A DNA stretch of 9,335 nucleotides from Candidatus Aenigmatarchaeota archaeon (GTDB lineage: Archaea > Aenigmatarchaeota > Aenigmatarchaeia > QMZP01), in NCBI GenBank assembly GCA_017609225.1, contig JAFCEK010000034.1, positions 1-9,335 of the forward strand. The letters are read 5' to 3'. The position numbers and the translations under genes were made by a program. Of the stretch, positions 7,002-9,335 are shown piece by piece (within the stretch, counting starts at the first letter, position 1; each line of letters starts with the position of its first letter). The notes beneath the pieces are model-generated. The model was not told where the DNA came from. It saw only the letters and a program-made list of their open reading frames with translations, and did no database searches.

Positions 7002-8001
7002 TGTAATTATTTTCTCTCAGTTCTTTCATAAGTTCTTTGAATTCTTTAAAGTTAAGCTGCTGGTTTGCATCGCATTTCGCATTTTGCGGGTCAGGATGCA
7101 CCTCTATTATCAGCCCATGCGCCCCTGCTCCCATAGCTGCCTTGCTCATGGAAGGAATATATTCTCTGGAGCCTGTTGCATGACTGGGGTCGCCTATTAC
7201 AGGAAGATGGCTTAATTTTCTTATCACAGAAAATGCATTTATATCAAATGTGTTTCTGGTCTCACCGTTTCCAAACGCCCTTATGCCCCTTTCACACAGT
7301 ATAACAGGATTGCCGCCAAGCAAAACATACTCTGCTGCCAGCAGCCATTCCTCATATGTTGCTGACATTCCCCTTTTCAGCAGTACTGGCTTTGTTGTTC
7401 TTTCCCCGAGGTTTTCCAGCAGATGATAGTTATCCATGTTTCTTGCACCCACCTGCAGCACATCAATATCATAACCTTCATACCTGTCCAGATGCTCCAG
7501 GTCAACAATCTCCACAACAACAGGCAGTCCAAACTCTTCGCTTGCCTCTCTCAGATATTCCAGTGCCTCTTCTTTAAGGCCCTGAAAGGAGTATGGAGAG
7601 GTTCTTGGCTTCCATGCACCCCCTCTTAACGCATCTGCCCCAGCCTCCTTGACAGCCTCTGCTGTTCTGAGCAGCATATCCCTGCCTTCCACAGCACAGG
7701 GACCCGCAATAACCATCCTATGTTCTCCCCCAACATAAACATTATCAGATATCTTCACGACAGTGTCAGCAGGATGGAATTCCCTGCCTGCCTCCTTGTA
7801 TGGTGTTGTAACCCTGATAACATCCTCAACCCCGGGAAGCATGAACCTCTCTTCCTCAAGCCCTCTTGTATTGCCCCTTACCCCAATAACTGCTGTATAG
7901 GTTCCTTTATCAATACTTGCAGCATAACCTGCTGACTTTACTGCTTCAATAACATCCCTGATTTGCCTTTCTGTTGCACCAGGCCTCATTTTTATTATCA
8001 T
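6994..8001 (-). CDS. aroF: 3-deoxy-7-phosphoheptulonate (DAHP) synthase, type I-beta with ferredoxin-like regulatory domain
   Basis: Condenses phosphoenolpyruvate and erythrose 4-phosphate to DAHP, the first step of the shikimate pathway, in the cytoplasm. The 335-aa protein has an N-terminal ferredoxin-like domain (about 1-65, starting MIIKMRPGATERQIRDVIE) as in Thermotoga DAHP synthase, where this domain mediates feedback inhibition by aromatic amino acids. The TIM barrel follows: VIAGPCAVEG (97-106), LRGGAWKPRTSPYSFQG (125-141), QVGARNMDN (183-191), KPVLLKRGM (204-212), CERGIR (236-241) and GDPSHATG (270-277). The metal ligands are all present: C102, H274, E300 and D311. Length and domain order match the I-beta family, and the regulatory domain suggests end-product control. 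The start is ATG 8001, about 24 nt from a TATA-like box and without an SD. Its 3' end overlaps gatE by 8 bp tail to tail. Confidence 0.95.
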   Translation of the reverse strand: MIIKMRPGATERQIRDVIEAVKSAGYAASIDKGTYTAVIGVRGNTRGLEEERFMLPGVEDVIRVTTPYKEAGREFHPADTVVKISDNVYVGGEHRMVIAGPCAVEGRDMLLRTAEAVKEAGADALRGGAWKPRTSPYSFQGLKEEALEYLREASEEFGLPVVVEIVDLEHLDRYEGYDIDVLQVGARNMDNYHLLENLGERTTKPVLLKRGMSATYEEWLLAAEYVLLGGNPVILCERGIRAFGNGETRNTFDINAFSVIRKLSHLPVIGDPSHATGSREYIPSMSKAAMGAGAHGLIIEVHPDPQNAKCDANQQLNFKEFKELMKELRENNYIS

Positions 8002-8007
8002 TTGACC

Positions 8008-8029
8008 ACTATATGGTAGTTTATATAGT
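8008..8029 (-). promoter_or_regulatory. aroF promoter with overlapping dyad
   Basis: On the minus strand the box ACTATATAA (8029-8021) is centred about 24 nt before ATG 8001, consistent with a leaderless aroF mRNA. ACTATAT at 8008-8014 and ATATAGT at 8023-8029 form a perfect 7-bp inverted repeat with an 8-nt spacer. One arm covers the TATA box and the other the region near the transcription start. Such placement would suit a repressor operator; no regulator is identified. Confidence 0.45.
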
Positions 8030-8040
8030 AAATTATTTAA

Positions 8041-8196
8041 ATTTTCACCGTTTTCTCCTTCTTGAAGAGGCGTTCACCCATATTCTCCCACCATTTCTTT
8101 ACTCACCCTGAAAACCGAACAGAATTTTATAGCTTTGCCAAGTTTTGCTATTTTTTGTTCAGAATCAGGGCAGGCAGACCAATGAAACTCTAACAG
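8041..8196. other. Intergenic stretch upstream of aroF, no gene recognised
   Basis: No convincing coding region or RNA is visible in these 156 bp. On the minus strand there is a TATA-like CTATAAAATTC near 8132-8122. About 22 nt later, a GTGAG segment opens only very short frames (stops at 8074 and 8037). One of these contains two adjacent Trp codons but has no usable start codon. Confidence 0.4.
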
Positions 8197-8198
8197 CT

Positions 8199-8239
8199 AA
8201 AAAAATAATGTTGCCTCTTTGCAACTTGATTCGGCAACA
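8199..8239 (-). terminator. Hairpin plus T7 terminator on the minus strand
   Basis: Read on the minus strand, TGTTGCC (8239-8233) pairs with GGCAACA (8215-8209) across a 17-nt loop, followed by TTATTTTTTT (8208-8199). It can end the tRNA-Gln transcript, whose mature 3' end is about 100 nt upstream, or a short separate transcript starting near 8274. It insulates aroF from the tRNA gene. Confidence 0.6.
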
Positions 8240-8311
8240 AATCCAGAACCAAAGTTTCTACCAGTCATGCCCATATTAGATTTTTGGATGGAAAGATATT
8301 TAAGTTTATAT

Positions 8312-8330
8312 GAGGCAGCTATGCCGCCTC
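8312..8330 (-). other. Stem-loop in the tRNA-Gln 3' trailer
   Basis: Minus-strand RNA forms an 8-bp stem GAGGCGGC/GCTGCCTC with an ATA loop, 10 nt after the tRNA discriminator base. The single non-Watson-Crick pair is G-U on this strand but A-C on the other, so the structure is better formed in the tRNA transcript than in a plus-strand RNA. It may be a processing or stability element. Confidence 0.4.
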
Positions 8331-8354
8331 CGGCTTTTTATAGCCCTGCCAGGA

Positions 8355-8403
8355 TTGCCGGAAGCAAGTGCTGCTTTGTGAAAACAATATTAGCAGCCAG
8401 ACT
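8355..8403 (-). other. tRNA-Gln intron 2 (T-loop, about position 59/60), 49 nt
   Basis: The T-stem forms the outer helix. The proposed bulges are AA|A (5') and AA|T (3'), with TTCG/CGGC between them (three of four pairs). Inside, GCTGCT (8397-8392) pairs with AGCAGC (8375-8370) around a 16-nt loop. The exact junction is ambiguous by one base because A residues flank both ends. Confidence 0.75.
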
Positions 8404-8447
8404 TTCGAACCTGGGTCACGAGGTCCAGAGCCTCGTATCCTTGACCA

Positions 8448-8494
8448 TTGCACCGCCTTCGGTTTCTGCGCACATATAACAACCGAAAGAGCGC
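8448..8494 (-). other. tRNA-Gln intron 1 (D-loop, about position 15/16), 47 nt
   Basis: The intron folds on itself: CGCT/GGCG (4 bp with one wobble), a 2-nt bulge, then TTCGGTT (8487-8481) with AACCGAA (8464-8458) around a 16-nt loop. The proposed cut sites fall in 3-nt bulges AG|G (5' side) and AA|T (3' side), separated by a weak GTCT/GTGC helix with one mismatch. This is a relaxed bulge-helix-bulge, as is usual for introns outside position 37/38. Confidence 0.75.
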
Positions 8495-8536
8495 CTAGAC
8501 TACAGGGCTGTACTGCAGGAAATCCTGCTGTAAAAA

Positions 8537-8547
8537 GTTTTTATACT
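8537..8547 (-). promoter_or_regulatory. TATA-like box of the tRNA-Gln gene
   Basis: Minus-strand AGTATAAAAAC lies about 34 nt before the first tRNA nucleotide (8509), which puts the transcription start near 8516 with a leader of a few nucleotides, typical for archaeal tRNA genes. A small 6-bp inverted repeat (8515-8520/8523-8528) sits between box and gene. Confidence 0.55.
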
Positions 8548-8693
8548 TATCTATTTAAATAATATTCAGTATGCATTATTCCGGCAAAACCATGGTATTG
8601 AAGACAAAGACACTTTGTTAGATGCCATTGGCCTGCCGGGAACTGAAACTTTTTCTGCATTTTAATTCCCCCTGAAGAGTTTCTATTTCTGGC
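8548..8693. other. Spacer between tRNA-Gln and asd, nothing coding recognised
   Basis: Contains the AT palindrome TATTTAAATA (8552-8561), which could serve either direction, and one copy of TGGCCTGCC (8629-8637) that recurs at 8690-8698. A 16-codon frame from ATG 8571 shows no resemblance to a known protein. Confidence 0.35.
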
Positions 8694-8712
8694 CTGCCAT
8701 GGCAGAGGTGAT
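8694..8712 (+). promoter_or_regulatory. asd ribosome-binding site with an adjoining perfect palindrome
   Basis: GAGGTGAT at 8705-8712 is a full-strength archaeal Shine-Dalgarno, with its GGTG core five nt before ATG 8716. It confirms that start. CTGCCATGGCAG (8694-8705) is a perfect 12-bp palindrome touching the SD. As RNA it could form only a very small hairpin; as DNA it could be an operator. Confidence 0.6.
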
Positions 8713-8715
8713 GGT

Positions 8716-9335
8716 ATGAAAAAAATAAAAATTGGCGTGCTTGGAGGAACAGGAATAGTTGGTCAGAGATATGTTCAGCTGCTGGAGGGGCATCCCTGGT
8801 TTGAACTCTCAGAAATATGTGCCTCGGAAAGAAGCGCAGGCCAGAGATATGCTGATACCATTAAAGGCAGATGGAAACTCTCGGCTGATGTACCTGAATA
8901 TGCTGCTGATATCATGGTAAAAGAATGCATACCAGAGCTTGATGCAGCTGCACTGCTGTCAGGGCTTGACTCATCTGTGGCAGGCGAAATAGAGGATATG
9001 TACGCAGAGGAAGGGTATGCTGTTTCAAGCAACTCAAGAAACCACAGATTTGATCCAGATGTGCCGCTTCTTGTGGCAGAAGTAAACCCGGAGCACATAA
9101 AAATTGTGCAGAAGCAGAAAGAGAGAAGAAAAAAGGGCGGATTCATTATAACAAACCCCAACTGCTCAACAATAGGTCTTGTTATCCCGCTTAAACCCGT
9201 TTATGATGCCTTTGGTATAAGTAAGGTAAGGGTTTCCACAAACCAGGCAATATCTGGTTCAGGATATCCTGGGGAATCTGCATTTGATTTTGTTGGTAAT
9301 ATAAGACCCTATATAAAGGGAGAGGAGGAAAAAAT
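8716..9335 (+). CDS. asd: Aspartate-semialdehyde dehydrogenase, archaeal/fungal type (5' part, cut by window edge)
   Basis: Reduces aspartyl phosphate to aspartate semialdehyde with NADPH, the branch point to lysine, threonine and methionine. The 206 codons visible cover the Rossmann NADP-binding domain, GVLGGTGIVGQ (7-17), the SSNSRNHR segment (104-111), LLVAEVNPEH (118-127), the catalytic cysteine C150 in TNPNCSTIGL (146-155), and NQAISGSGYPGES (176-188) at the start of the catalytic domain. The GGTGIVGQRYVQLL and SGSGYPG forms mark the archaeal/fungal class rather than the bacterial one. The usual length is about 350 aa, so roughly 145 residues lie beyond the edge. It uses a strong SD, unlike most neighbours. 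It is divergent from tRNA-Gln. Confidence 0.94.
   Translation, partial: MKKIKIGVLGGTGIVGQRYVQLLEGHPWFELSEICASERSAGQRYADTIKGRWKLSADVPEYAADIMVKECIPELDAAALLSGLDSSVAGEIEDMYAEEGYAVSSNSRNHRFDPDVPLLVAEVNPEHIKIVQKQKERRKKGGFIITNPNCSTIGLVIPLKPVYDAFGISKVRVSTNQAISGSGYPGESAFDFVGNIRPYIKGEEEK

Larger units (their letters stand above)
8341..8509 (-). tRNA. tRNA-Gln (anticodon CUG) interrupted by two non-canonical introns
   Basis: Removing two introns yields a complete 73-nt tRNA. Exon 1 is 8509-8495, exon 2 is 8447-8404 and exon 3 is 8354-8341. Acceptor AGCCCTG pairs fully with CAGGGCT, with discriminator A and no encoded CCA. D-stem GTCT/GGAT (with wobbles) encloses AGTGGTCAA, including G18-G19. Anticodon stem CGAGG/CCTCG encloses CTCTGGA, giving anticodon CUG. 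The variable loop is TGAC. T-stem CCAGG/CCTGG is perfect around TTCGAAT. Read without splicing, the acceptor stem is absent and the T-loop is abnormal. The A1-U72 pair is typical of archaeal tRNA-Gln and fits a GatDE substrate; gatDE lies about 1.3 kb away. A TATA-like box stands about 34 nt upstream. Junctions could shift by one or two bases. A decayed tRNA is unlikely, because both separated halves of each stem match exactly. Confidence 0.88.

Noticed and set aside
8037..8106. Aromatic leader peptide with tandem Trp codons upstream of aroF
   Set aside because: The frame holding TGG TGG has an in-frame TGA just upstream and no usable start before the Trp codons; leader-peptide attenuation is also not established in archaea.
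8355..8403. A stricter-looking BHB using AAGT/ACTT with 3-nt bulges at 8400-8398 and 8365-8363
   Set aside because: Cutting there removes only 35 nt and leaves a non-tRNA T-loop; the 49-nt intron restores a perfect T-arm and acceptor.
8219..8479. An 86-codon plus-strand frame across the tRNA locus
   Set aside because: It is antisense to both introns and most exons of tRNA-Gln, has no promoter or SD, and its peptide resembles nothing.
8341..8509. Interpretation as a decayed tRNA pseudogene
   Set aside because: Acceptor and T-stem halves that are far apart in the DNA still match perfectly, and a well-placed TATA-like box is present.
8571..8621. Sixteen-codon frame (MHYSGKTM...) with a TATA-like box 28 nt upstream
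   Set aside because: Very short, low-information peptide; the box is better explained as the minus-strand tRNA promoter.
8775..9161. A 128-codon minus-strand frame opposite asd
   Set aside because: Ser/Ala-rich shadow of a clearly identified asd reading frame.

Overview
The window looks archaeal. It encodes the archaea-only GatD/GatE pair that makes Gln-tRNA(Gln), an archaeal NFACT/NEMF (Rqc2/RqcH-type) ribosome quality-control factor, an archaeal/fungal-type aspartate-semialdehyde dehydrogenase, and a tRNA whose exons can only be reassembled by removing two archaeal-style introns. Many start codons have an AT-rich TATA-like box about 22-34 nt upstream and no Shine-Dalgarno (SD) sequence, the pattern expected for leaderless mRNAs. 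I cannot fix the lineage. Non-canonical tRNA introns and leaderless mRNAs would suit a DPANN or crenarchaeal-like archaeon, but that is inference.

Layout. 1-105: the last codons of an ORF, probably tnpB, followed by an IS200/IS605-type end hairpin. 128-2188 (-): NFACT protein. It is divergent, across only 36 bp, from 2225-2977 (+), a Yip1-type membrane protein. Next is a DPM1-like family-2 glycosyltransferase (2998-3699, +), convergent with an unrecognised 121-aa protein (3704-4069, -). 4185-7001 (+): gatD-gatE, an operon in which the gatE ribosome-binding site overlaps the gatD stop codon. GatE is about 480 aa and appears to lack the AspRS-like insertion domain of canonical GatE. 6994-8001 (-): type I-beta DAHP synthase (first step of the shikimate pathway), convergent with gatE and overlapping it by 8 bp. 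8002-8340: mostly non-coding, with a minus-strand terminator and a possible mini-transcript. 8341-8509 (-): tRNA-Gln(CUG) split by two introns, at about positions 15/16 and 59/60. 8716-9335 (+): the 5' part of asd, cut by the window edge.

The biological core is indirect glutaminylation. GatD (asparaginase-like, releases ammonia) and GatE (kinase/transamidase) convert Glu-tRNA(Gln) to Gln-tRNA(Gln), and the substrate tRNA lies about 1.3 kb away. The tRNA keeps the A1-U72 pair typical of archaeal tRNA-Gln. The most noteworthy observations are this doubly interrupted tRNA-Gln gene, which an ordinary scan would miss or call a pseudogene, and the unusually compact GatE beside it.
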